Of a stretch of 64,000 bases of DNA, positions 43,701 through 55,230 are shown piece by piece (within the stretch, counting starts at the first letter, position 1; every line of letters starts with the position of its first letter). The notes below the pieces were generated by a model that saw only the letters and a program-made list of their open reading frames with translations, searched no databases and was not told where the DNA came from. The stretch is from Macrostomum hystrix (taxonomy: Eukaryota; Platyhelminthes; Macrostomidae), in NCBI GenBank assembly GCA_950097015.1, contig CATNEN010000003.1:6226001-6290000 (forward strand). Reading direction: 5' to 3'. A program made the translations under genes and the position numbers.

Positions 43701-46450
43701 ATATCTACTACTAGTTATCGACGTAGTTCTAATATACGCCGCAGCTGTGTCTTGTTTAAGACAACGAAGACAGCTTGGGAAAAAAACTTCCGTTAAAGTC
43801 AAAAGCGTAATCAGTGAACATTTTCTTGTTTGGACGAGTAAACCCGTTTAAACCCTTCCCGGCCAGGCGACGTTTGCTATTTACTAATGCTTATCAAAGC
43901 TCTCTTATTTTGGCTGGAAAAAAGTCACGACCAAAATTTCGCAGAAAAACCATGGAAAAACCTCACGACGGTTATCCGCAAACAGCAAGCAGCACAATTA
44001 CACCGGCAAAAGCGAGCTAATGTGCAACTGAGAACACGATCCTAAAGCCAGCGACTAGACTCCTTACACAAGTGTGGTACTTCGTGTGCGTACTGACTTA
44101 GTCGACGAAATAGACAGAAATATCTCATTGAAGTCTGCGAATCAAATGTGGCAAGATGAGGGACAAGTGTCTTTTGCTAAGTCAACTCTTTACTTTGTTT
44201 GCGTAACTTAAACTTTCGGAGTTCACAGGAGACTGTAAACCAATATAGCTTTTATCAATACTTTCATCGAAAACCACCAAAAACAGAGAAACTCGCGTTT
44301 TTCGCAACCTACTCAAATGTGCTCAAATATCAAAGAACGAAATAGATTTTCGCCTCACGCCTCGCTGAATCTCCCCAACGCATCCGGAGAAGTACGGCTT
44401 GCCCGGCTGTGGAGCGCCCCACGCCTCGTCATCCGGAGCCTTTGTGATGAACCTAAAAAGCAGAAACAATCAATCATTGATTCGACCAGTCATTGGTGCT
44501 CCGCAAAAGAGTGAAGCGCCATCTTGCCGAAATTCCATTTTGGAGGAGACTAGGTCCAGAATGTCGCGGGTCATGCCGTGAATGCTAACAGTGTTGTTGG
44601 GATACTTGATGTCGAAATCGGTCATTGGCGAACTCTAAAACAATTAGAACAATGTTATTTGCACAAAAAATAAAAAGACATATATATTGTTAACCAGCCA
44701 GGAAAATCACAAAAAAACCCACTGTTGGGCTACAAATAACAATAGTCTGGTTCTTGAAGCCCATGAAGGTGTTGGGAAAGGCCAGGCTCACTCCCTTGTA
44801 GCGAAACTGCTTGCTCAGAGAGCCGCTCGACACATCGAACTCAGCGGACTTCAGCATCGAGATCGGAGACCATCGCAGCTCATTGTAGGACGCGACCACT
44901 TCGACACCTTGTGAGCTCAAGTGTCTGCTTGAGCTGTTGTACGAGATGAGGCCACGCTGAGTGTCATAGTTGCTCATCTGCAGCATCGAGTGGGTTCATG
45001 GCAGGTGAGTGAGTGAGTGAGTGCAGTGACTCACTGGACTCTGACATCATGTCTAAATGTGAGCAGCTCACGCTGAGCAGTTTGCTGAGCACAGTCGATC
45101 CCGATGTCCAGTGCTGCAGCGGAAAGCAGGAGGCGTTGCTCGGAGAGAATCCCGGATCCATCAGCGAGTCGTTCAGCGCCTTGGCCACAGCTTCCACCGC
45201 ATCCACGAATCGAGCGTCCAGACTCTGCTCAATGTGGTGCGGTGCGGTGCGGTGCGGTGATTGAGGTGCGATGCTTGAGTCACTCACTCACGCTGATGAC
45301 AGACGTGAGCAAGGCAGCATTGCAGTGTGACAGTCTCACCCGAATTGAGTCCAGCTGGCACTGAGGAAACACATCCATCACTGCTGCTGTGCAGTGAGTG
45401 AACACGCTGCCTCTCAGCAAAGCAACGTTCGCGTTCGCTGGCGTCACGCTGAGCACATCCGCCTTGGACAGTCCAGTGTCGAGAATGAGCCAGAAGTAGT
45501 TCTGCTGCATGACTGCAGCTTCACTGGCCAGCCTCAGGACTGAGAGCGCATTGCGAGGACTGGCCAGCAGCAGCAGCTTGAACAGTCTCTTCTTCACCAG
45601 ACGCTTGAGGTGCTGCACCAGGCTCGGAGTGACAGAGGCGTTGGCAGTGTTGTCCACTTGGAATGTGAGACTGCTCACTCCGGCAGCGGTGAGGCCGCTC
45701 TGCAGGCTCTGTACAGCGGTGCTGCCTGCAGGCATTGGTGTGTTTGAATCGTCACAACTTGTACATCAGGACAGAGTTTGAGCAGTGTGTACTCACTCTG
45801 ATGCCCGTCGAAGAAGATGACCACATCACTGACCACCGAGTCGGCTGTGATGACGGACACTGCAGCACCCACCATGTTGTCGGAGCTGTGACTGCCCACC
45901 GCCGTGTAGTCTGAAAAAATCACAAAGCACAGCATTTTGGTTCATGCCCGACCAGAGATAAGTGCACTTTCAGTCCAGTTACCTTTGAGCAGCTGGGCCG
46001 AGTCGCACAAGCCGGTGGGCAGGGCGATGAGCAGCAGCTGCAGAGACTTGCTGAGTGAGCCCACCTGATCGAGCAGAGAGCAGCTGCCGACACCAATCAG
46101 AGCTGACAGGCCGCTCTCCGAGCACACTGCGGAGCGAGACACACTTTCACAATCAGCACTGTGCTCAGCATTTCACAGGCAGCGCACAGCAAATGGCGAA
46201 TGCCAGCAGCAGCCAACTCACCAGTCCTGACAGCCTGCTGTGAACTGCACCAGCTCACATTCACGTGCACGTATGAGAGTGTGTGACCCTGCAGCACTCT
46301 CCAGTTGGAGTTCACGCGTCTGGCGAACGCCTTCTCCATCAGCGACTCGCTCACCTGCCCGTCCTCTGTGACCACACCGATCCTCAGGTTGAGAGCCGCT
46401 GTGCATGTCATTAGAAAAGAAATGACAGTCAGAATCACCGCCGCCATCAT
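40739..46450 (-). CDS. Ionotropic glutamate receptor-like channel, copy 2
   Basis: Twelve exons with the same phases and nearly the same lengths as copy 1 join to 2571 nt (856 aa): 46450-46222, 46126-45983, 45910-45797, 45725-45292, 45224-45072, 44977-44723, 44634-44528, 44452-44359, 42515-42098, 41992-41787, 41579-41416 and 40991-40739. The signal peptide is MMAAVILTVISFLMTCTAA. S1 has the ligand Arg (GPFTKTSVRD). The pore loop has GSFMQQGQD. The gate reads AFTGDLTAHLTV. The ligand-amino-group position is again Ala (YTYLLAMA). M4 and tail end DCIIY. Exon 7 appears to use a GC donor (TTTCG|GCAAGA), and exon 9 a weak GTTCGG donor. Intron 8 (1.8 kb) contains a possible LTR-element remnant. Exons 1-6 and their introns are almost identical to the other two copies. 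Confidence 0.85.
41098..41345 (-). mobile_element. Decayed SINE family A copy in iGluR-2 intron 11
   Basis: Starts with an (AAT)n run then TTGCAAGAAGGC, followed by GGCACATCATTTGGTGACAT, GTGTACATCTGCC and GGCAGTGTACAGTCTCAC, in the order of the intact copies. The tRNA-like head is largely lost. Confidence 0.65.
42590..43671 (+). mobile_element. Possible LTR-retrotransposon remnant (5' LTR plus start of internal region)
   Basis: A GC-richer block inside iGluR-2 intron 8 that looks foreign to its surroundings. It begins TGTAGTGAGCC and has a promoter-like TATAAAAG at 43087-43094. TGGTGGCAGCGC at 43409-43420 resembles a tRNA primer-binding site, and a 121-aa frame (43306-43671) overlaps it. No 3' LTR and no pol domains are present, so the identity is tentative. 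Confidence 0.35.
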
Positions 46451-46519
46451 GGTCAAAAGTTAGTTTCAGTTGGAAGTGATCAACCAATTCCGACTATTTG
46501 ATATTTTCGCTTGTCTTAT

Positions 46520-46858
46520 AGTTCTTGCCTCAACCAATCAGAAGCCTCCTGTCTCGTCCAGGAAGTCACAGCAAATCTCTAGGATCGATTTGGGCACTAG
46601 CAACGAACCTTTAGGCGTCGTACTTTTTGTTTGATGCTGTTCTATAAGTCTATTATGCAGAACAAAATTATAGAATTCCATTTGCGCTTCTTTCTGCTAG
46701 GTAAATGTATTGAAGTTTCCATTTTGATGGTCTTGCATTCAGGTAACCGGATACGACTAAATTCTTGACACTCTTTAGATTTCCGAACTCTGGAATCGAT
46801 TTTCTCTTTTGTGACCTGGCATAACCAATATATATTAAATTGTTATATTTTCACTTTA
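46520..46858. other. Upstream spacer of iGluR copy 2
   Basis: No gene recognised. A minus-strand TATAAG near 46516 could serve as the core promoter of copy 2. Confidence 0.3.
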
Positions 46859-46929
46859 ATGACTGTTATCATGCCAAGTTTTTATACATAGGCTTTTATA
46901 GAAATGAAAACTTGACTTTAAACGTAAAT

Positions 46930-47650
46930 GGGCTGTAAGGTCTGCCCCGTGGATTGCCCACCGAGGATTTCCCATCGAGGATTGCCTGACGAGGATTTCA
47001 TGCCGAGGATTGCCCACCGATGATTGCCCACCAAGGATTGCCCACCGAGTATTTCCCACCGAGGATTACCCACTTATGATTTCCAACTGAGGATTTCCCG
47101 CCGAAAATTGACCATCAAATATAATCCACCGAGGACTACCCACCAGGGAATACACACAGAGGATACCCACCGAGGATTTCCCACCGAGGACTACCCACCA
47201 GGGAATACACACAGAGGATTACCTACCGAGGATTTCCCACCGAGGACTACCCACCAGGGAATACACACAGAGGATTACCCACCGAGGATTTCCCACCGAG
47301 GACTACCCACCAGGGAATACACACAGAGGATTACCTACCGAGGATTTCCCACCGAGGACTACCCACCAGGGAATACACACAGAGGATTACCCACCGAGGA
47401 TTTCCCACCGAGGACTACCCACCAGGGAATACACACAGAGGATTACCTACCGAGGATTTCCCACCGAGGACTACCCACCAGGGAATACGCACAGAGGATT
47501 ACCCACCGAGGATAATTTCCCACCGAGGGTACCCACCAGGGAATACACACAGAGGATTACCCACCGAGGATTTCCCACCGAGGGTACCCACCAGGGAATA
47601 CACACAGAGGATTTCCCACTTAGGATTGCTGACCAATGACTGCCCACCAA
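46930..47650. repeat. 56-bp minisatellite (GAGGATTTCCCACCGAGGAC type)
   Basis: The core array (about 47130-47620) has a 56-bp period: CAGAGGATT recurs at 47212, 47268 and 47324. It is built from GAGGATTNCCCACC-like subunits, with degenerate shorter units before it. The open frames follow from the repeat. Confidence 0.92.
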
Positions 47651-48004
47651 GAATTTCTCCCCGACGATTGCAGTCACAGTTTGGTTTCTAAGCAATCTTT
47701 TTGCTGGAACAAAGCTGGTATATTTTACTTGAATACGCAGTCTATGCACAAGCCTGGCCCATCGTATACTCCCATTAATTATCGATTAGGGAGTTGTACT
47801 TTTAAAATTAGGCTTGCAGCATTTAAATGGAGTATTCACTCGAATATGAGTATCTATGATAGCTCGTACAGTAGCCTAACGATTATTCACAAAAAATCTT
47901 TTAAGTGTAACTCAAAGAAAAAAAGAGAGACTTCTGAGAGATAAAATTTGAGTCACCTGTCTAAACTCTCACAATTAATATCCAGCAAGCCTAACTGATT
48001 TTGC

Positions 48005-48345
48005 CCTTGCAGTCACAGACACATTCACAGTTTGCTGTCACAGACATTCACAGTTTGCTGTCACAGACACATTCACAGTTTACTGTCACAGACACATTCA
48101 CAGTTTGCTGTCACAGACAAATTCACAGTTTGCTGTCACAGACACATTCACAGTTTGCTGTCACAGACATTCACAGTTTGCTGTCACAGACACATTCACA
48201 GTTCACTGTCACAGACATTCACAGTTTACTGTCACAGACACATTCACAGTTTACTGTCACAGACACATTCACAGTTTGCTGTCACAGACAAATTCACAGT
48301 TTGCTGTCACAGACACATTCACAGTTTGCTGTCACAGACAAAAAA
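48005..48345. repeat. 25-bp minisatellite
   Basis: About 14 copies containing CATTCACAGTTTGCTGTCAC, some shortened by a few bases. It lies between iGluR copies 2 and 3. No coding meaning. Confidence 0.93.
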
Positions 48346-48798
48346 ACATCCAGTGTGTTGTGGATGTGGAAAAATGAAAAAAAGTACTTTCAGCCATACT
48401 GATATATAGTATCCGGCTGGTATGAAGCTAAGATGTTCGACTAAACATGAAGCAAATCTATTTATCTTTAAGAATTCTACTGTGAAATATCTTCCAAGTA
48501 GATTTGCTTTAAACAAAATCTCAAAGACAAAGGCTTTGAAATAAACTCGAATTTTACTGTCTTGACTGCCTCAAAAAGGCTGCCGAACAAAGTTCAAAGT
48601 CTGAGGATCGGAATCACGTGAGCTGCACGCGCCACGTGCGTGATTGCATGAGTGGTTCGTCCTTGACCTTGATCTAGAAACGACAACAACCTCAAGATCA
48701 CGTGATTGGCTTCCCTGGGCTGAGAACCAAGGGGTGGGTGCACGCCTGAGATGTGATTTACACGTATAAAGATTAAAAAGAGGTATAATTGTTAGTGC

Positions 48799-51700
48799 TC
48801 AGTAACAGACGCAGTCTAACGGTTGTCGGTTGGTTAATTTAGTCCAGATCAGTTCCATCAGCAGTATTAGAAGTCCGATTGCGTACAAACTGAGGGCCAC
48901 AATGAAGACACCCCCAGCGCTGTCCAGATTGATGGAATCGGCTTCAGTGGCTCTGCCCTCAGTGCAAACGTTTTCGTTAGACCAAAACTGTTGGAACCAG
49001 CGCTGCATCTGGCCAGCCTCAATCAGTTTCTGAATGCTGAAATGTGGCGGTGGAAATCACGGGTATAGATTAATCATGGGTTCCAAATCGAGCATAGAAG
49101 CCAGGTCTGGAATCGAAGCTAGGCGTGGAATCGAAGCTAGGTGTGGAATAGACGAAAGGCGTGGAATCGAAGCTGATTTAGAATCGAAGCTAGACTTAAA
49201 ATCGAGGCTAGATTTAGTTTCGATGCTAGATTTAAAGATTTAGAATCGAAGCTAGATTTAGAATCGAAGCTAGATTTAGAATCGAAGCTAGACTTAGTAT
49301 CGAAGCTAGACTTAGAATCGATGCTAGATAAAGAATCGATGCTAGATTTAGAATCGAAGCTAAACTTAGAATCGAAGATAGATGTGGAGTCGAATCTAGG
49401 TGTGGAATCGAAGCTAGATGTGGAATCGAAGCTAGACTTATAATCAAAGCTAGATAAAGAATCGATGCTAGATTTAGAATCAAAGCTAGATGAGGAGTCG
49501 CAGCAGGAATCGAAGCAACGAGAACCTTAAGAACCATGGGAATGTGAACCATAAAAAATTAATTCCTTTTTAACCTACTAAAAATTGAAGGCCTGAGTGT
49601 AGACAGAATCCTCAGGAAATGCGAAGGCCACAGAGGCTGTGTTAAATAGCTCGTTTGCCAGGTAAAAATCTGTGCAATTTTTTTTAGCTAGATATAGCAG
49701 GGGAGTGTAGTCACCAAGGCACGCATTGTCTGTTCTCGGTGGCTGGAATAGATAAAATGGGCAGGTCATGTAATACAAAGATCTGCTATAGCGCATTAGA
49801 GGAGTCATTAAAACAGTTGGACCTTGAAAGGGCCGTTTTAGTTTAACATTTTAATATATATTTCTTTATAATTAAGCATTTCAGTTTTCCCTGTTCGTTA
49901 CTGGGAGTAGAGAAAGACAAATTATGCTCCAAAGTTGACATGATATATTTGATTTAACTTAATTAGACCAAGAAAAAGGCCTCAGCCTATATAATATTCT
50001 TACGTTGGATGGACATTCATAATCTCGGGCCTCCAAAGCGACCATCATATCAGCAACTTTCTTGTAAATCCCAGACTCAGCCGCTGTGAGCAGGGAGTGA
50101 AGATTTGAGCCAACGCGAACGTACGGCTTGATTTCGGTTTGAGACACCAGATCTTGCAGCGTCCTGATTGGATAGTCGGTGACAGTCACAGTGAGGTGGG
50201 CGGTTAGATCGCCTGAAGATTAGTCCCAAAGTGGTTTTGGTAATGTTTGTAAGAGTTCAGCCTCAGAGACGTTCAGCACATCTCAGACGTTCAGCGCGCC
50301 TCGCAGACGTTCTGCCAACTTCGAGGACGTTCAGCAAACTTTAAAGACGTTCAGCAAACTTTAAAGACGTTCAGCACACCTCACAGACGTTCAGCCAACT
50401 TCGAAGACGTTCAGCAAACTTTAAAGACGTTCAGCACACCTCACAGACGTTCAGCACACCTCACAGACGTTCAGCACATCTCACAGACGTTCAGCACACC
50501 TCACAGACGTTCAGCCAACTTCGAAGACGTTTAGCAAACTTTAAAGACGTTCAGCACACGACACAGACGTTCAGCACATCTCACAGACGTTCAGCACACC
50601 TCACAGACGTTCAGCACACCTCACAGACGTTCAGCACACCTCACAGACGTTCAGCACATCTCACAGACGTTCAGCACACCTCACAGACGTTCAGCACATC
50701 TCACAGACGTTCAGCACACCTCACAGACGTTCAGCACACCTCACAGACGTTCAGCACACCTCACAGACGTTCAGCACACCTCACAGACGTTCAGCACATC
50801 TCACAGACGTTCAGCACACCTCACAGACGTTCAGCACATCTCACAGACGTTCAGCAAACCTCATAGACGTTCAGCACACCTCACAGACGTTCAGTACACC
50901 TCACAGACGTTCAGCACACCTCACAGACGTTCAGCACATCTCACAGACGTTCAGCACACCTTACAGACGTTCAGCCAACTTCGAAGACGTTTAGCAAACT
51001 TTAAAGACGTTCAGCAAACGACACAGACGTTCACATCTATTACTTCGTACCGTGCTTACCATTAAAAGCTCCTAGTATAATGACAACAAACATCCACCAA
51101 ATAGCCATGGCAGTCCTTGCGGACATTGCAAACGGATAGAAATCGTGTCCTTGCTGCAGCAGGCTTCCAGTGGTGCTCCAGATGTACTCCTGCAGCCATA
51201 TTTCATCAGCAATAGAGAATCCCAGCTCTAAATTGTAGGCCGTGAAAGGTGAAAAATAGGCCAACAGCCAGGATGTGAAGGCCATCACAATCAGAGCTAC
51301 CAGAGTCAGTAGCCAGGAGTTCATTGTGAACGGTGTGAACACTCTCCACATCTTCGATGCAGGCCTTGGTCTGGGCAGTAAAATAGCGTTCGACTCTTGA
51401 AACAGAGGCGTCGAGAAGTCGATAACAATCTCGCGAGCGGCAGTTATCGTGAACGGGCCAGCAGCGAGTTGCACAGCCTGGAGAGAAAATAAACGAGTAA
51501 ACTAATCTGCTGATTGAGCGATGCTTGAAAATTATTCAAGATCTCACAGATAAATAATAATATTATTAATAATGATAACTGATTACACCTGCCCTACCAA
51601 TATGGGCCAGATGTGCAGCCGACAGCACATCCACAGCTATTGCGCGGCGCATCTGAAAGCTGCGAATGACTGTTCAGTCCATGGACTGATGAAACGTCAC

Positions 51701-54007
51701 ACCCATACCCTGAATTATTCCAGCTAATAATGGTACACATTTCACAACTGGGTGAACTGAAGCAATGCAAAGTTAAGTGTCTTGCAGAAAAGACAAAAAT
51801 TGTTCAATTAGAGTCGGGAATCGAACCCACGACCTCGAACGACTATGGTTACGATTCCTGCTACGTCCTCTGAAGTCACAGACTACAGATCCCACAAAAA
51901 GAGATCTCGCAGAAGATCGTACCCCTCTCTGCAATTCGCCGACGCAACCAGTGAAGTAGCTGGAGTTAGCCTGTGGGGCACCAAACCTTGCGTCAACTGG
52001 CCGCTTAGCAATAAACCTGAAAAGTTTTCATGAGAATCGCTTTTTCACGTACCGCACAAAATGAGAAACAAAAGCTAAATCAAACATGACTTTACCCACT
52101 TACTCAAAGTCTAAAACGACAGACAAGAAGCGCAGAAGCTCAAAGGTCATACCTCGAATCACAACAGTGTTGTTTGCTAGTGCTCGGTCGAAGATGGTCA
52201 TGGGAGATATCTGAAATTTCGTCGCGAAAACTTTCTAGGTTATGCGAGCTTAAAACAGAAGCCAGAAACACAAACCTCAGGGGTACAAATGACAATAGTC
52301 TGGTTCTTGAAGCCCATGAAGGTGTTGGGAAAGGCCAGGCTCACTCCCTTGTAGCGAAACTGCTTGCTCAGAGAGCCGCTCGACACATCGAACTCAGCGG
52401 ACTTCAGCATCGAGATCGGAGACCATCGCAGCTCATTGTAGGACGCGACCACTTCGACACCTTGTGAGCTCAAGTGTCTGCTTGAGCTGTTGTAGGAGAT
52501 GAGGCCACGCTGAGTGTCATAGTTGCTCATCTGCAGCATCGAGTGGGTGCATGGCAGGTGAGTGAGTAAGTGAGTGAGTGCAGTGACTCACTGGACTCTG
52601 ACATCATGTCTAAATGTGAGCAGCTCACGCTGAGCAGTTTGCTGAGCACAGTCGATCCCGATGTCCAGTGCTGCAGCGGAAAGCAGGAGGCGTTGCTCGG
52701 AGAGAATCCCGGATCCATCAGCGAGTCGTTCAGCGCCTTGGCCACAGCTTCCACCGCATCCACGAATCGAGCGTCCAGACTCTGCTCAATGTGGTGCGGT
52801 GCGGTGCGGTGCGGTGATTGAGGTGCGATGCTTGAGTCACTCACTCACGCTGATGACAGACGTGAGCAAGGCAGCACTGCAGTGTGACAGTCTCACCCGA
52901 ATTGAGTCCAGCTGGCACTGAGGAAACACATCCATCACTGCTGCTGTGCAGTGAGTGAACACGCTGCCTCTCAGCAAAGCAACGTTCGCGTTCGCTGGCG
53001 TCACGCTGAGCACATCCGCCTTGGACAGTCCAGTGTCGAGAATGAGCCAGAAGTAGTTCTGCTGCATGACTGCAGCTTCTCTGGCCAGCCTCAGGACTGA
53101 GAGCGCATTGCGAGGACTGGCCAGCAGCAGCAGCTTGAACAGTCTCTTCTTCACCAGACGCTTGAGGTGCTGCACCAGGCTCGGAGTGACAGAGGCGTTG
53201 GCAGTGTTGTCCACTTGGAATGTGAGACTGCTCACTCCGGCAGCGGTGAGGCCGCTCTGCAGGCTCTGTACAGCGGTGCTGCCTGCAGGCATTGGTGTGT
53301 TTGAATCGTCACAACTTGTACATCAGGACAGAGTTTGAGCAGTGTGTACTCACTCTGATGCCCGTCGAAGAAGACGACCACATCACTGACCACCAAGTCG
53401 GCTGTGATGACGGACACTGCAGCACCCACCATGTTGTCGGAGCTGTGACTGCCCACCGCCGTGTAGTCTGAAAAAATCACAAAGCACAGCATTTTGGTTC
53501 ATGCCCGACCAGAGATAAGTGCACTTTTAGTCCAGTTACCTTTGAGCAGCTGGGCCGAGTCGCACAAGCCGGTGGGCAGGGCGATGAGCGGCAGCTGCAG
53601 AGACTTGCTGAGTGAGCCCACCTGATCGAGCAGAGAGCAGCTGCCGACACCAATCAGAGCTGACAGGCCGCTCTCCGAGCACACTGCGGAGCGAGACACA
53701 CTTTCACAATCAGCACTGTGCTCAGCATTTCACAGGCAGCGCACAGCAAATGGCGAATGCCAGCAGCAGCCAACTCACCAGTCCTGACAGCCTGCTGTGA
53801 ACTGCACCAGCTCACATTCACGTGCACGTATGAGAGTGTGTGACCCTGCAGCACTCTCCAGTTGGAGTTCACGCGTCTGGCGAACGCCTTCTCCATCAGC
53901 GACTCGCTCACCTGCCCGTCCTCCGTGACCACACCGATCCTCAGGTTGAGAGCCGCTGTGCAGGTCATTAGAAAAGAAATGACAGTCAGAATCACCGCCG
54001 CCATCAT
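48799..54007 (-). CDS. Ionotropic glutamate receptor-like channel, copy 3
   Basis: Twelve exons join to 2559 nt (852 aa): 54007-53779, 53683-53540, 53467-53354, 53282-52849, 52781-52629, 52530-52276, 52210-52104, 52016-51923, 51477-51060, 50212-50004, 49742-49579 and 49036-48799. Exons 1-6 are near-identical to copies 1 and 2. Exons 7-12 are the most diverged of the three. S1 has GPFTITAAREIVIDFS, the closest match to the animal consensus. The pore loop is GSLLQQGHD. The gate reads AFNGDLTAHLTV. The ligand-amino-group position is Tyr (YTPLLYLA). M4 is followed by a short tail ending DCVCY. Introns hold an 18-bp array, a 20-bp array and a family C SINE. Expected role: ligand-gated cation channel. 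Confidence 0.85.
49095..49525. repeat. 18-bp minisatellite in iGluR-3 intron 11
   Basis: About 23 degenerate copies of GAATCGAAGCTAGATTTA, with variants such as GATGCTAGATAAA and GCTAGACTTA. Confidence 0.92.
50255..51035. repeat. 20-bp minisatellite in iGluR-3 intron 9
   Basis: About 39 copies of CAGACGTTCAGCACACCTCA and variants (CACATCT, CAAACTTTAAA, CCAACTTCGAA). It runs to within about 25 bases of the exon 9 splice donor. Confidence 0.95.
51565..51870 (-). mobile_element. SINE family C copy in iGluR-3 intron 8
   Basis: On the minus strand the head includes a B box GGGTTCGATTCCCGACTC, then TTTTCTGCAAGACACTTAA. The body has CAGATGTGCAGCC-type sequence, shared with 56705-56910, and the tail is an (ATT)n run. 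The head end lies about 50 bases from the exon 8 donor. Confidence 0.7.
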
Positions 54008-54074
54008 GGTCAAAAGTTAGTTTCAGTTGGAAGTGATCAACCAATTCCGACTATTTGATATTATCGCTTGTCCT

Positions 54075-54600
54075 AAAGTAATAATTTGCGTGAAGGTACT
54101 CAGTATTTGTCCCTCTATCAAGAGAAACTTGTATTTGGCAGGGATCGAAAATGAATGCCTCCCGGCCTGGTCCGTAGCTGTATGCCAATATACATTCGAC
54201 GGTTCGTGCTTCACTTTCTGGATCTGTCGAGTGTGTAGGAAGTCTTTGAGTTGTGCCACTCTGCAAACAAGCGTAACCACTCCGATGAGTGTTTGGAATC
54301 AATAATACACCCGATGCATGCTCTGCAATATAGCAGTTCCAACAATAGGCTAACGCACTGTGAGGCTGAGCTAAAATCTATCGATTCTTAAAATTTGCTC
54401 AACTTCTTCTCCAATCCCGTTTTTGTCATTGTGACGACTGATATGTTGGTGCTAATTTATTCATAGAGAACTCACTCATTGAATTGAATGCAAATTATTG
54501 TGAATCGCTGGTTCGGATTTAAACATCTAGAATGATTAATGGCACACCAGTGCACCATTGATATTTTTCTCGTAGAAATTCTATTGATTTTAGAAGAACT
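54075..54600. other. Upstream spacer of iGluR copy 3
   Basis: Identity to the copy 2 upstream region stops near 54072. No gene recognised. Confidence 0.35.
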
Positions 54601-54611
54601 TTAATTTTTAA

Positions 54612-55230
54612 TGGTTTGAAGGACTTCAAGAAGCGTGTGTTGGTTGATGCACCATTTAAGGACTTCAAGAAGCGTGTTGGTTGATGCACCGTTGAAGGAC
54701 TTCAAGAAGCGTGTTGGTTGATGCACCATTGAAGGATTTCAAGAAGCGTGTTGGTTGATGTACCATTGAAGGACTTCAAGAAGCGTGTTGGTTGATGCAC
54801 CGTTGAAGAACTTCAAGAAGCGTGTTGGTTGATGCACCGTTGAAGAACTTCAAGAAGCGTGTTGGTTGATGCACCGTTGAAGGATTTCAAGAAGCGTGTT
54901 GGTTGATGCACCGTTGAAGGACTTCAAGAAGCGTGTTGGTTGATGCACCGTTGAAGGATTTCAAGAAGCGTGTTGGTTGATGCACCGTTGAAGGATTTCA
55001 AGAAGCGTGTTGGTTGATGCACCGTTGAAGGACTTCAAGAAGCGTGTTGGTTGATGCACCGTTGAAGGACTTCAAGAAGCGTGTTGGTTGATGCACCATT
55101 GAAGGACTTCAAGAAGCGTGTTGGTTGATGCACCGTTGAAGGACTTCAAGAAGCGTGTTGGTTGATGCACCATTGAAGGACTTCAAGAAGCGTGTTGGTT
55201 GATGCACCATTGAAGGACTTCAAGAAGGCA
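54612..55230. repeat. 37-bp minisatellite
   Basis: About 16 copies containing GGACTTCAAGAAGCGTGTTG then GTTGATGCACC(G/A)TTGAA, with little variation. Intergenic. Confidence 0.95.

Noticed and set aside
47024-48409. Repeat-rich frames of 90-163 aa between iGluR copies 2 and 3
   Set aside because: Explained by the 56-bp and 25-bp minisatellites.
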